Shown one piece after another: positions 15,892 to 22,402 of a stretch of 30,740 bases of DNA. The DNA is from a bacterium (GTDB lineage: Bacteria; Arandabacterota; Arandabacteria; Arandabacterales; Arandabacteraceae). The position numbers and the translations under genes are program-made. How positions within the stretch are numbered: the first letter of the stretch is position 1; each line of letters starts with the position of its first letter. Below the pieces are notes generated by a model. The model saw only the letters and a list, made by a program, of their open reading frames with translations. It was not told the DNA's origin and did no database searches. The stretch is taken from positions 1 to 30,740 of the forward strand of contig JAOZOU010000015.1 of NCBI GenBank assembly GCA_029933125.1. The letters are read 5' to 3'.

Positions 15892-16030
15892 GCGGCTGAA
15901 GGATTCGACGGGCATGGCGTGAAGCTCACTCGCTCGGTTTGGGATTATGCCGGGCGCAGAATGGTACCGTTCATCGGTCGCCGGAGCTTCTGACCTTGCC
16001 CCGACTCGGGTTCGATTCCCGACAGCTCCA
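15892..16030 (+). ncRNA. tmRNA-like tRNA-like domain RNA (truncated, no tag frame seen)
   Basis: Both conserved tmRNA ends occur in order. The 5' end has GGATTCGACGGG (15901-15912), an exact match to the E. coli tmRNA 5' region. The 3' end has T-stem TCGGG (16006-16010), T-loop TTCGATT and CCCGA (16018-16022), then CAGCTCC and discriminator A (16023-16030). The 7-bp acceptor pairs 15892-15898 with 16023-16029 and keeps the G3-U70 pair that specifies alanine, with one C-C mismatch at position 2. A P2-like helix pairs 15911-15927 with 15984-16000 (13 pairs, 4 mismatches). The 56-nt loop is far too short for the tmRNA pseudoknots. No CCA is encoded. The only stop-closed frame in the loop ends 'RRSF', not ALAA-like. 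Confidence 0.72.
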
Positions 16031-16049
16031 CAAAATCAAATAGACTATT

Positions 16050-16123
16050 GGGGACGCCCAGTTCATCCCGAGCGATGGGAGTCGCTCGCCAACGCAAGCC
16101 TATGGGCTGCGTTAGGCGTCCTC
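16050..16123 (+). ncRNA. Structured RNA, three-way junction
   Basis: Starting 20 nt after the tmRNA-like domain, three helices fit together. A closing 9-bp helix joins 16050-16058 with 16115-16123 (one G-U). A 7-bp hairpin joins 16069-16075 with 16082-16088. A hairpin of AACGC + AGCC with GGCT + GCGTT (16091-16113) has one bulged A and a TATG loop. All three pair exactly. It may be part of one transcript with the tmRNA-like domain, or an independent element. No protein-coding gene was recognised in 15891-16188. Confidence 0.6.
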
Positions 16124-16188
16124 AGCGCTTCACAAGCAAATAGGGTTGTTTTTGTGGACACAACGTCAGGGGGTTGTTAGAGATCGCC

Positions 16189-16458
16189 ATGAACAACGCT
16201 AGGCGCAATGGGGAGTATTCACCCTGGCGACCCCATCATTTCTACTGGGGTCTGATTCTGTGCATCATAGGCTTCTGGCTACTGTTTCCGCTACCGAAGC
16301 TCGGTTTGCTGGTCTGGCTACCGTTGGAGATCGTTGGGATACTTTTGATAGTGGACGACCTCTACCAACACTTCAGGCAGAAGTCAGAGCCGGAGTACTT
16401 GAGTCCCATCCATAGGTGGTGGGACCAGTTTATTGAATGGCTGAGGAGAAGAACATGA
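16189..16458 (+). CDS. Small two-segment membrane protein
   Basis: An 89-residue protein, ATG at 16189. A TTG at 16174 is an alternative start, but the GGGGG before it leaves almost no spacing. After 'GEYSPWRPHHFYWG', two hydrophobic segments follow ('LILCIIGFWLLFPLPKLGLLVWLPLEIVGILLIV'), then a charged, Trp-rich tail ('HRWWDQFIEWLRRRT'). The His-His-Phe-Tyr-Trp entry to the first membrane segment is distinctive. No function is assigned. It overlaps the next gene by 4 nt. Confidence 0.6.
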   Translation: MNNARRNGEYSPWRPHHFYWGLILCIIGFWLLFPLPKLGLLVWLPLEIVGILLIVDDLYQHFRQKSEPEYLSPIHRWWDQFIEWLRRRT

Positions 16459-16655
16459 ACGGCGAGCCTGCTGTTCACTGCTGGGCAAGTTATCGCGAGT
16501 GGCTCGAAGAGCGCGATCCCGAGAACCCTCTGATATTCGATCTGATGATTCACGACAAGATTTGTCTACTCGAAGATGGGCATGAGGGTCCGCATGAATG
16601 GACGGATGTGCGTGATATTGTAATTGATTTCGGCAGACGGAGCCAGGAGGGGTAG
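16455..16655 (+). CDS. Small Cys/His-containing hypothetical protein
   Basis: A 66-residue protein; ATG 16455 has GAGGAG 6 nt upstream, better than an in-frame ATG at 16437. It is acidic and contains 'HCWASYREWLEERDPENP' and 'ICLLEDGHEGPHEWTDV'. The spaced Cys and His residues (C, then C and two H in the second motif) could bind one zinc. It ends 12 bases before the convergent stop of the minus-strand operon at 16668. No intrinsic terminator is visible in that gap. Confidence 0.6.
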   Translation: MNGEPAVHCWASYREWLEERDPENPLIFDLMIHDKICLLEDGHEGPHEWTDVRDIVIDFGRRSQEG

Positions 16656-16667
16656 AGGTCTGAGCCA

Positions 16668-17564
16668 TTAAGCGCTTTCCTTGGGACCATCTTGTTTACA
16701 GGGTCGCTGCTCAAGCCAAGACTTTATTATGAAAATGTTGATCACCGCTGCAAGATTCACTGTGAATTCTGCAAGCGAACGCGGCATCTCTAGTATGTCC
16801 TTGCCTTGCCCGTGCCCACTACCCGGTCGATTGCGCACTTGCGCAACCCCCAAAGCAAGCTTTTCGAAGTGAGTGTGGAACTCGCCATGATACTTAGGAA
16901 TAATGCCCGACTTGATGAGGCGGTGCAATAGCTCCGTGAATGTTAGACGGTCTCGTGTTCCAAGGGCAGCCTTCATGGTGCTTTCGACCGATTTCAAAGC
17001 GCTTGCAGCTGCATCCTTGGGTCGTTCGGACATCAATAGCGAAACGGCTGTCTGAAATTCTTCCAATGGACCGCTGAAACGCGCTTCCTTCATAAGGATT
17101 TGGGCTTTGCTAATGATTCCCCTATGTACGTATTCCGAGTCGACCCGCAGAATCATTCCGTTGACTATCCGCCATGGCGACTGATGAACCTCAAATGCCT
17201 GGTTGATTTCTCGTTCGCACCGAATAGCCCGCTCCTCAGGAACACAAGCCATCCACGCTTCGAGGGCATCGAAGACATTGGCGGGTTTTGCCCTATCGAT
17301 AAAAGTTGCGAAATTCACGGGCACAAGGTTGCATTCGGAATCGTGCGCAACTAGCCAATCCTCGCCGTAGAAGTCTTTCAGCTCCCGCTCCGCCTCTAGA
17401 AACGTCGTGTTTCGCGGACCCTCATGAGTGGCGTCCGGCGGTTCATAGATTGAATGCCTGTCCAAGATCCGCCGAATGGATACGCGAAGCTGCCTTGGCA
17501 GCAGCACTTTCATTTTGCCGCTTTCGAGCACGTCAGCGTGCCTTCTGCTGAAATAGAGTTGCAT
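16668..17564 (-). CDS. AbiJ/Abi-C-like HEPN abortive-infection protein
   Basis: A 298-residue minus-strand protein with a good ribosome-binding site (GGAG 6-7 nt before the ATG at 17564). The N-terminus 'MQLYFSRRHADVL', then 'LLPRQLRVSIRRIL', matches the AbiJ N-terminal domain pattern. The C-terminal 100 residues match the Abi-C/HEPN type: 'ASALKSVESTMKAAL', 'TFTELLHRLIKSG', and the signature 'VRNRPGSGHGQG' (R244, N245 and H251, fitting the HEPN R-x(4-6)-H motif), followed by 'FTVNLAAVINIFII'. It likely cleaves RNA when another phage infects, protecting the prophage-bearing cell. It is the last gene of the minus-strand operon. AbiJ-like proteins are chiefly bacterial, so a phage copy is notable. 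Confidence 0.72.
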   Translation of the reverse strand: MQLYFSRRHADVLESGKMKVLLPRQLRVSIRRILDRHSIYEPPDATHEGPRNTTFLEAERELKDFYGEDWLVAHDSECNLVPVNFATFIDRAKPANVFDALEAWMACVPEERAIRCEREINQAFEVHQSPWRIVNGMILRVDSEYVHRGIISKAQILMKEARFSGPLEEFQTAVSLLMSERPKDAAASALKSVESTMKAALGTRDRLTFTELLHRLIKSGIIPKYHGEFHTHFEKLALGVAQVRNRPGSGHGQGKDILEMPRSLAEFTVNLAAVINIFIIKSWLEQRPCKQDGPKESA

Positions 17565-17573
17565 CTGTATCTC

Positions 17574-18023
17574 CTATTTGTCTATCTTAACGCCGTAGAA
17601 ATCACTACAAACTGCCAGCCGTTCACCCCACTTGTCCTGAAGCACAACCCTTGCATCCCTGGGGTCACCGCCGATCTGAGCGATAACTTTCCGCAAGCCA
17701 ATATAGATGGTACCAGCGACATCCTTCTTTGTACCCTCATCAATGAGATACCAATCATTTGAGCCGACCGTCAGCGTCCACGAGTGACGATTGGCGTCAT
17801 ATTCGGCATTGCTGAACATGGGTGATTCATCGATTAGCTGCTGTAAATAATGCCGGGAAAGCGAATCGAAAGCTGCCTTGTATCTTGCTTTAGCCTCTTG
17901 CTCTGCTTTAATTTTGGCTTCACGCTCGGGGGACGTATGGTAGAGCGCAATGGCAACCGTCAACCCAATGATCCCGAAAAATATCCCCACGATCCAGAGT
18001 ATAACCTTGACTGGTTTACGCAT
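17574..18023 (-). CDS. Membrane-anchored hypothetical protein in the defence operon
   Basis: A 149-residue minus-strand protein with AGGAGG before the ATG at 18023. It overlaps the upstream gene by 8 nt. Residues 5-30 form one membrane segment ('VKVILWIVGIFFGIIGLTVAIAL'), followed by a coiled-coil (residues 33-60, 'PEREAKIKAEQEAKARYKAAFDSL') and a soluble domain with beta strands ('WTLTVGSNDWYLID', 'AGTIYIGLRKVIAQIGG', 'DARVVLQDKWGERLAVCSDFYGVKI'). It is probably anchored in the inner membrane with the domain outside. Its pairing with the Abi-like gene suggests superinfection exclusion, but no family was recognised. Confidence 0.65.
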   Translation of the reverse strand: MRKPVKVILWIVGIFFGIIGLTVAIALYHTSPEREAKIKAEQEAKARYKAAFDSLSRHYLQQLIDESPMFSNAEYDANRHSWTLTVGSNDWYLIDEGTKKDVAGTIYIGLRKVIAQIGGDPRDARVVLQDKWGERLAVCSDFYGVKIDK

Positions 18024-18468
18024 GGCTTGACCTCCTTGCTTTACGCCTGGCTCTTTGCAGTGCCATTTCTACTACCGTGCCGAGTGCCTGGGCCTGCACG
18101 ACCTTGACTTCCTCTTCGCTCAAATCTTCAGGTGCTCCCGGCACAGGCTGAGGTTTCAGCCCTAATGGCTTCGCAACTTCCTTGTTCCAGCGTCGCACCC
18201 AGTCAACATCACGGAAACGATTGTGGCAGCTACGACCCCTTTCATAGGCGATAGCCTTCTGGATAACCCGGATCTCGAACTCGGTGATGACTGGAAAGAG
18301 CACCTGCTGCGACTGTATGCTTCGCATCATATCGCACAACTCATCTATCATAGCAGAGATGAAATGTGCAGGGAGAATATCCAAATCGGTCAGGCGGCAC
18401 AGCCTAAAAGTCCAGTCCCAAAGAAACTTGTGATCCCGCGGCTCAATGAACACTCTTGCAAATTTCAT
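18016..18468 (-). CDS. Hypothetical first gene of the minus-strand operon
   Basis: A 150-residue protein starting at ATG 18468. An in-frame ATG at 18513 gives 165 residues, but the minus-strand promoter predicted here has its -10 box at 18500-18495 and would start transcription near 18488, downstream of that ATG. GGAG lies just before 18468. The protein is Trp-rich near its start ('DHKFLWDWTFRLCRL'), with helices ('ISAMIDELCDMMRSI') and a basic C-terminus ('ALQRARRKARRSSHA'). No family was recognised. It overlaps the next gene by 8 nt. Confidence 0.6.
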   Translation of the reverse strand: MKFARVFIEPRDHKFLWDWTFRLCRLTDLDILPAHFISAMIDELCDMMRSIQSQQVLFPVITEFEIRVIQKAIAYERGRSCHNRFRDVDWVRRWNKEVAKPLGLKPQPVPGAPEDLSEEEVKVVQAQALGTVVEMALQRARRKARRSSHA

Positions 18469-18494
18469 CGGCTCCGCTGTCCCGAGACCAACCA

Positions 18495-18523
18495 ATTCTA
18501 GCATAATGCTCATCCCGCGTCAA
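18495..18523 (-). promoter_or_regulatory. Minus-strand sigma70 promoter of the Abi-like operon
   Basis: Read on the minus strand: -35 TTGACG (18523-18518, 5 of 6), a 17-bp spacer, and -10 TAGAAT (18500-18495, 5 of 6) with a TG one base upstream (extended -10). Start of transcription near 18488. It faces away from the + strand repressor promoter at 18572-18600. The promoter decides the start of the minus-strand operon at 18468. Confidence 0.7.
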
Positions 18524-18526
18524 GCC

Positions 18527-18551
18527 CTAAAAATTTTTCTAAAGTTTTTTT
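18527..18551. repeat. Near-tandem CTAAA repeats, candidate repressor operator
   Basis: Two tandem near-copies, CTAAAAATTTTT (18527-18538) and CTAAAGTTTTTTT (18539-18551), lie 12 bp apart between the divergent promoters. A further T7 tract follows at 18564-18570. The first copy contains the palindrome AAAAATTTTT. The A/T tracts would bend DNA. They are a plausible binding site for the HTH repressor encoded beside them. Confidence 0.4.
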
Positions 18552-18571
18552 GTCCGGGGTCGATTTTTTTC

Positions 18572-18600
18572 TTGACAACGCTCTTGGAATTTTGTAAACT
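18572..18600 (+). promoter_or_regulatory. Repressor promoter giving a leaderless message
   Basis: -35 TTGACA (18572-18577, perfect), a 17-bp spacer, and -10 TAAACT (18595-18600). The transcript would start near 18607, three bases before ATG 18610 and after ATG 18601. No ribosome-binding site precedes either. A leaderless repressor message is known from lambda cI made from PRM. Confidence 0.65.
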
Positions 18601-18609
18601 ATGAACGTC

Positions 18610-18882
18610 ATGAATGGAAACCTAAAAAATGGGGAACTAAAGAGACGGTTCGGAGAGGAGATTTTCCGCCTCCGGACCGCCTTGCATATTAAGCAGCAGG
18701 ATTTTGCAAAGATCCTCGGTATCTCACCGGTGCTTATGAATCATGTTGAGCGAGGGCGGCGAGCGCTAAAGATATTGGAGCTTGTCCGTTTGCGCGAAAC
18801 CTATGGGGTAAGTATCGATCACATGATCGATAGCATCGTTGAGGATATCGGCGCATGCGCTGACAAAAAAGGAGGGGGTTAA
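18610..18882 (+). CDS. Cro/CI-type HTH repressor
   Basis: A 90-residue protein. ATG 18610 is preferred over ATG 18601 because transcription from the promoter just upstream should start near 18607. The helix-turn-helix reads 'LRTALHIKQQDFAKILGISPVLMNHVERGRRAL', the pattern of XRE-family regulators, and the C-terminal half is helical ('ELVRLRETYGVSIDHMIDSIVEDIGA'). It lacks a peptidase/autocleavage domain, so induction would not be RecA-driven. It probably binds the repeats in the divergent region and sets lysis versus maintenance. The ribosome-binding site of the next gene lies inside its end. Confidence 0.8.
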   Translation: MNGNLKNGELKRRFGEEIFRLRTALHIKQQDFAKILGISPVLMNHVERGRRALKILELVRLRETYGVSIDHMIDSIVEDIGACADKKGGG

Positions 18883-18883
18883 A

Positions 18884-19087
18884 ATGGCTGTTATCGAACA
18901 AAGAAGCCCGATCTGTCCATTCTGTGGGCAGAACTGGGAAACTGACGGACCTTGCGATCATGCAGGGTCAACGTATTCCGTCCTCCATCCCGACGGCAGC
19001 AGTCACGTCGAGTATGAGTTCGGCGATGACTGCCCTGATGACCCGCCCGCCATATATAAGCGCGGCGGATTGAGCTGGTGGAGGTAA
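18884..19087 (+). CDS. Small zinc-ribbon-like protein
   Basis: A 67-residue protein with an outstanding Shine-Dalgarno (AAGGAGGGGG) and ATG 18884, one base after the repressor stop. The zinc-binding pattern is CPFCG followed by 'GPCDH' about 14 residues later. The rest is acidic, with 'YEFGDDCPDDPP'. It could be a small regulator or an anti-host protein made with the repressor. No family was recognised. Confidence 0.65.
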   Translation: MAVIEQRSPICPFCGQNWETDGPCDHAGSTYSVLHPDGSSHVEYEFGDDCPDDPPAIYKRGGLSWWR

Positions 19088-19219
19088 TAAGCGGCAATGG
19101 TGGTAGCGCGTTGGCGATTTTGTGAAGCAATGTCGCATAATAAACAGATACGCAACTTGCACTTTTTTGCTTTCCCTGGCTCCTCGTTGTTCTCTAATTC
19201 TCAGCAAATTGACCCGGCG

Positions 19220-19712
19220 CACCGTGAGCTGGCAAAAGAATGGGCTTTTGCTGTAAACCCGTCCCGAGACCACGGCGCCGGGGATCTAAACGATAAATTA
19301 GCGGTTGCTTGCCACTCGCTCGCCTTGTTCGCCTTCCTCACCACTTCCTTGAACCCCTGCGGCAATGTGCGTCGAGACCAGAGGCAGCAGCCGCTATTCG
19401 ATTCCAATTTGACTGGCAGCCTCAACCCAGGGACGGGGAGTTTTGCTCACGGAGGAGCGCCTGGCTGCCTCGGAAAGGGGGGATGCGTAGCGGATAGCCA
19501 AGCCGATCCATCAGCAAAACCGAATAGCATCACCTGCGGTCAGCGCGGCAGGCCTATCTGCGTGCGACGCACAGGCAGGCAGACCGCAGTTGGGGCTTGC
19601 GTAGCGACCAACGGAGGAAGCCTTCACTGCTCCCACTCCAACTATCGTCAGGACTTGAGTGGCGCGCAGGCCCCAACGTAAAAAATCCCGACGGTCGGTG
19701 ACGAGACCGACC
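19220..19712 (+). ncRNA. Large structured RNA candidate in a 640-nt gene-free region
   Basis: Between 19088 and 19727 no protein gene was credible on either strand: a 194-residue + strand frame (19097-19681) has a biased, non-protein-like composition and no clear ribosome-binding site. The stretch contains well-formed helices. They are GCAAAAG 19232-19238 with 19245-19251, a 14-bp helix 19299-19313 with 19383-19396 (one bulge, one G-U), GGCAGCC 19415-19421 with 19463-19469, CTGCGGTC 19534-19541 with 19582-19589, a 13-bp helix 19589-19601 with 19665-19677 (one G-U) enclosing CCACTC/GAGTGG, and GGTCGGT 19693-19699 with 19706-19712. A modest promoter (TTGGCG 19111, CATAAT 19136) lies upstream. 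The last hairpin ends just before AGGAGG of the next gene. The exact ends are uncertain. Confidence 0.5.
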
Positions 19713-19727
19713 ATCAGGAGGTGTATC

Positions 19728-20000
19728 ATGCGACTAGAGCCTATCAGAACACATGGCGAATGTCAAGAATTTGTTTGGGAGCCCGATCCCGTTGACATTG
19801 AGGCAGCATTTGGTTTCATCCGGGATACCGCAAGAGCGGTCCGCACGCGTGCGCTTCCACTCTATGACCTCGACACGATAGAGCGCTGTGCCGAATCGTA
19901 TCGGCAGATGCTCCAGCGCATGCGGATTAACAGAGAGAGATCAATCAGAGCGCGCATCCAAAGATTGCTCTCAAAGGTTAGGAGTGATGGCAATGAATAA
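19728..20000 (+). CDS. Small hypothetical protein upstream of the recombination genes
   Basis: A 90-residue protein starting at ATG 19728 behind AGGAGG. An earlier in-frame start at 19659 would extend into the structured RNA region and is rejected. The N-terminal part is acidic ('GECQEFVWEPDPVDIEAAFGFI'), and the C-terminal half is a long basic helix ('YRQMLQRMRINRERSIRARIQRLLSKVRS'). The gene is read together with the annealing protein gene that follows, which it overlaps by 8 nt. It may contact nucleic acid. No family was recognised. Confidence 0.65.
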   Translation: MRLEPIRTHGECQEFVWEPDPVDIEAAFGFIRDTARAVRTRALPLYDLDTIERCAESYRQMLQRMRINRERSIRARIQRLLSKVRSDGNE

Positions 20001-20844
20001 CAAGAACGACATAAAGGAAACGCCCGAAAGCAAAGTTGCTCCTACGAGTGAGGAAGTCATGGAGCTGCCGGCGGTCCCGATTGATGACCTTGTGCAGATT
20101 GCCCAGGCAGCTCAGCAACGCATTGAGGCTATCAAGCTCATCAAAACGGTGGCGCTTGGCGTGACCAATGCCCGGGACTGGGTCGATCAACAGGGTCGCC
20201 CGTACCTTCAGGCCAGCGGCTGTGAGAAGGTTGCTAGGACATTCGGCATTTCCTGGCAGATACTTGGCGAGCCGGAGATCGAGCACCTGCCCGGTGGACA
20301 CATCCAGGTCACCTATAAAGCCCGATTCTCACTTGGCAAAGCCTCGATTGAGGCGATAGGGATAAGAGCCAGCAACGAGCCGTTTTTCAGCACTCGTTGG
20401 AAGAAGAACGGAGAAAAGATTACGTTGCCCGCCTCCGAGATCACGCTCGGCGATGTCAAGAAGGCAGCCTATACCAATTGCCTCGCCAACGGCATCTCAC
20501 GACTGCTCGGCATTCGGAATCTCACCTGGGAAGACCTTGAGAAGTTTGCCGGTATCAAACGTGAAGAGGTGAGCCGCATCGAGTACAGAAAGCGCAAGCC
20601 TGAGCCTGAAGGTCGCATCAATCAAGCACAACAGAAGCGGCTCTGGGCAATTGCCAGGCAATACGGACTTACGGATGACGAGGTCCGGAGCATCATCACG
20701 CAGGCTGGCTACACGAGCACTGCCGAGATCAAGAGGGATGACTATGACGGCATAATCCACGCCATAGAGACGCAAGGGAAACTCAAGAGCCAGCTGACGG
20801 TCGAAGACGTCGACGAGGCGCCAATGAGGAGTGATTCGCAATGA
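19993..20844 (+). CDS. Putative single-strand annealing/recombination protein
   Basis: A 283-residue protein; ATG 19993 is preferred over ATG 19987 because GGAG is 8 nt away. The central domain (about 60-200) contains 'NARDWVDQQGRPYLQASGCEKVARTFGISWQIL', 'GKASIEAIGIRASNEPFFSTRW' and 'GDVKKAAYTNCLANGISRLLGIRNLTWEDLE', a pattern I associate with phage annealing proteins. The C-terminal 70 residues ('RINQAQQKRLWAIARQYGLTDDEVRSII') resemble a small DNA-binding tail domain. It is followed by a Cas4/RecB-like nuclease, the exonuclease partner expected in a two-gene recombination system. The family is not proven by residues alone. Confidence 0.65.
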   Translation: MNNKNDIKETPESKVAPTSEEVMELPAVPIDDLVQIAQAAQQRIEAIKLIKTVALGVTNARDWVDQQGRPYLQASGCEKVARTFGISWQILGEPEIEHLPGGHIQVTYKARFSLGKASIEAIGIRASNEPFFSTRWKKNGEKITLPASEITLGDVKKAAYTNCLANGISRLLGIRNLTWEDLEKFAGIKREEVSRIEYRKRKPEPEGRINQAQQKRLWAIARQYGLTDDEVRSIITQAGYTSTAEIKRDDYDGIIHAIETQGKLKSQLTVEDVDEAPMRSDSQ

Positions 20845-21839
20845 AAACACAATCCTACCAATTCGACATAGCAGAACCCCCCATTGATTTGGTTGGGGCA
20901 ATTCTTGAAGCCAAGAAACGCAAAGCGCGAATTTATCCCGTCCATTCGAATAGAGCGAGCGAATTGGGACATCCGTGCCTGCGATACCTCTATTACTTGA
21001 GAACTGCTTGGCAGGAGAAGCAACCGCCCTCGCCTGAGCTGATTCTCAAGTTTGATATGGGCAAGGCAATTGAGCGGCTCGTTCTGGAAGATTTGCGAGA
21101 GGCTGGACGCGAAGAAGGCTTTGAGGTGATCGAAGAACAGCGCCCGTTCGAATGGAAAGAGTTCAAAATTACCGGGAAAATCGACGGCAAATTGTTACGG
21201 GATCGCACGGCCTATCCGCTGGAAATCAAGGGCTTTTCAACGCATGCCTTTGAACGAATCAATCGACTTGAGGACATGCTCAGAAGTCCTTATGCCTACA
21301 TGCGCAAATATCCAGCACAGATAATGCTTTATCTGCTGCTGGACAATAAAGAGCAAGGTGTGATGATCCTTAGAGATAAGAACGATGCGAGGTATAAGCA
21401 ACTCTGGGTAGCATTAGATTATGAATATGCAGAGAGCCTGCTCAAGAAAGCGGAGGCGGTGAACAAGGCGGTTGAGGCTGGCGAACCACCTGAACGCATG
21501 GAGTACGAAGATAGCGTCTGCAGCTATTGCGACTTCCAGCATATCTGCCTGCCCGAGGTTAAGCGTGAGCCTCTGCCGATGCCGAATCCGGCAGAGATGC
21601 AGGAGCTGGATGAAATGCTCTCTCGCTGGTGGGAGCTCAAGCCGCTGGCAAGAGAGTTTAGCGAACTTGATAGTGCACTTAAGCGCAAGCTTGAGGGCAA
21701 GCGGCTCGCTTTCGGCAGCTGGTACATCGACGGCAAATGGGTCGAGACGAAGCGGTACGAGATACCGCCGGAGGTTAAGGCGCAGTACGTAGTGCAGTCG
21801 AAGTATTGGCGCCGGAAGATCGTGAAGATAGAGGGGTGA
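20841..21839 (+). CDS. Cas4/RecB-like PD-(D/E)XK nuclease with Fe-S cysteines
   Basis: A 332-residue protein starting at 20841 (overlap ATGA, GAGGAG upstream). Catalytic residues are visible: D115 in 'ITGKIDGKLL', E128 and K130 in 'YPLEIKGFS', and Q160 in 'PAQIMLYLLLD' (RecB motif QxxxY). The cysteines C46 ('HPCLRYLYYLR') and C227, C230, C236 ('CSYCDFQHIC') fit the 4Fe-4S cluster of Cas4 and AddB-type nucleases. It probably trims DNA ends to make single strands for the annealing protein, and may act in replication or packaging-end processing. No CRISPR array was found, so it is not a CRISPR Cas4. Confidence 0.82.
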   Translation: MKTQSYQFDIAEPPIDLVGAILEAKKRKARIYPVHSNRASELGHPCLRYLYYLRTAWQEKQPPSPELILKFDMGKAIERLVLEDLREAGREEGFEVIEEQRPFEWKEFKITGKIDGKLLRDRTAYPLEIKGFSTHAFERINRLEDMLRSPYAYMRKYPAQIMLYLLLDNKEQGVMILRDKNDARYKQLWVALDYEYAESLLKKAEAVNKAVEAGEPPERMEYEDSVCSYCDFQHICLPEVKREPLPMPNPAEMQELDEMLSRWWELKPLAREFSELDSALKRKLEGKRLAFGSWYIDGKWVETKRYEIPPEVKAQYVVQSKYWRRKIVKIEG

Positions 21840-21844
21840 ATACC

Positions 21845-22090
21845 ATGAGGTTTCAGCTCGAAGATTGGCAGAATTTGCATGAGCAAGTGGAATCTATCAA
21901 GCATGACTTTGAAGTCAGGGTGCTTGGGGAATTTGAGTATCAGTTCTCTGACTTAAAGGCTTTTCCCCGGGCCATCCGCAGCTTGGCTACCGAGATGCTA
22001 AATCGCATCTACCAGCTTGAGGATCACTTTAACAAGCTTACATCAATGATTGGCGAAGAGGTGGCCGAGAGAGAAACGGCGGAGCGATAA
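21845..22090 (+). CDS. Small helical hypothetical protein
   Basis: An 81-residue protein; ATG 21845 follows GAGGGGTG by 9 nt. An in-frame ATG at 21806 lies inside the nuclease gene. It is acidic and mostly helical ('WQNLHEQVESIKHDFEVRVLGEFEYQF', 'AIRSLATEMLNRIYQLEDHFNKLTSMI'). Its coiled-coil-like nature could mediate self-association or contact with the ATPase. No family was recognised. Confidence 0.6.
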   Translation: MRFQLEDWQNLHEQVESIKHDFEVRVLGEFEYQFSDLKAFPRAIRSLATEMLNRIYQLEDHFNKLTSMIGEEVAERETAER

Positions 22091-22135
22091 ACACCGAAAT
22101 AACCCGACTAATTAGCAAGGGCGAGTGGGGCTACC

Positions 22136-22402
22136 ATGGATGGTAAGGAGCATCGTGACTTGATTGATTTCCCGGTCTCAGACATTTGGCGAGACCATTA
22201 TTATGAGCAGGGGCTTACGACCTATCCATCACCGGCATACCGCTCGGAGCTTGTAGCAACAATCGATGGTTTGAGAGGCGAGCTTAAGCGGCTCAATGAC
22301 CTCGTGGAAAAGAGGCGACGCTTAGCTGTTAAGAGGCAGCCACAACCGACCGGTAGACAAAGCAAGCGAACCCAGGGGCAGCCATGGCAACCGGTACGAT
22401 AA
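22136..22402 (+). CDS. Small hypothetical protein, basic C-terminus
   Basis: An 88-residue protein. The N-terminus is acidic/aromatic ('FPVSDIWRDHYYEQGLTTY'), a helix follows ('VATIDGLRGELKRLNDLVEKRRRLAV'), and the tail is basic and Gln-rich ('KRQPQPTGRQSKRTQGQPW'), possibly binding DNA. It overlaps the RepA-like ATPase gene by 19 nt, which suggests coupling in expression. No family was recognised. Confidence 0.55.
   Translation: MDGKEHRDLIDFPVSDIWRDHYYEQGLTTYPSPAYRSELVATIDGLRGELKRLNDLVEKRRRLAVKRQPQPTGRQSKRTQGQPWQPVR

Noticed and set aside
16001-16033. Plain tRNA gene or simple attP tRNA 3' end
   Set aside because: No D and anticodon arms fit, and the conserved tmRNA 5' element with the P2 pairing is also present, so it is more than a tRNA 3' copy. 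An att role is not excluded.
15802-16180. Open frames of 63 and 77 residues over the tmRNA-like element
   Set aside because: They overlap a gene end and the RNA structure, have no good ribosome-binding site, and the reading contents are unlike proteins.
18545-18570. T tracts as an intrinsic terminator
   Set aside because: No GC-rich hairpin precedes either T7 tract; they lie between divergent promoters.
19097-19681. 194-residue + strand open frame in the gene-free region
   Set aside because: No ribosome-binding site, protein composition not like a fold, and it lies across long RNA helices.
20841-21839. Cas4 of a CRISPR adaptation system
   Set aside because: No cas1, cas2 or repeats nearby; it pairs with an annealing protein.
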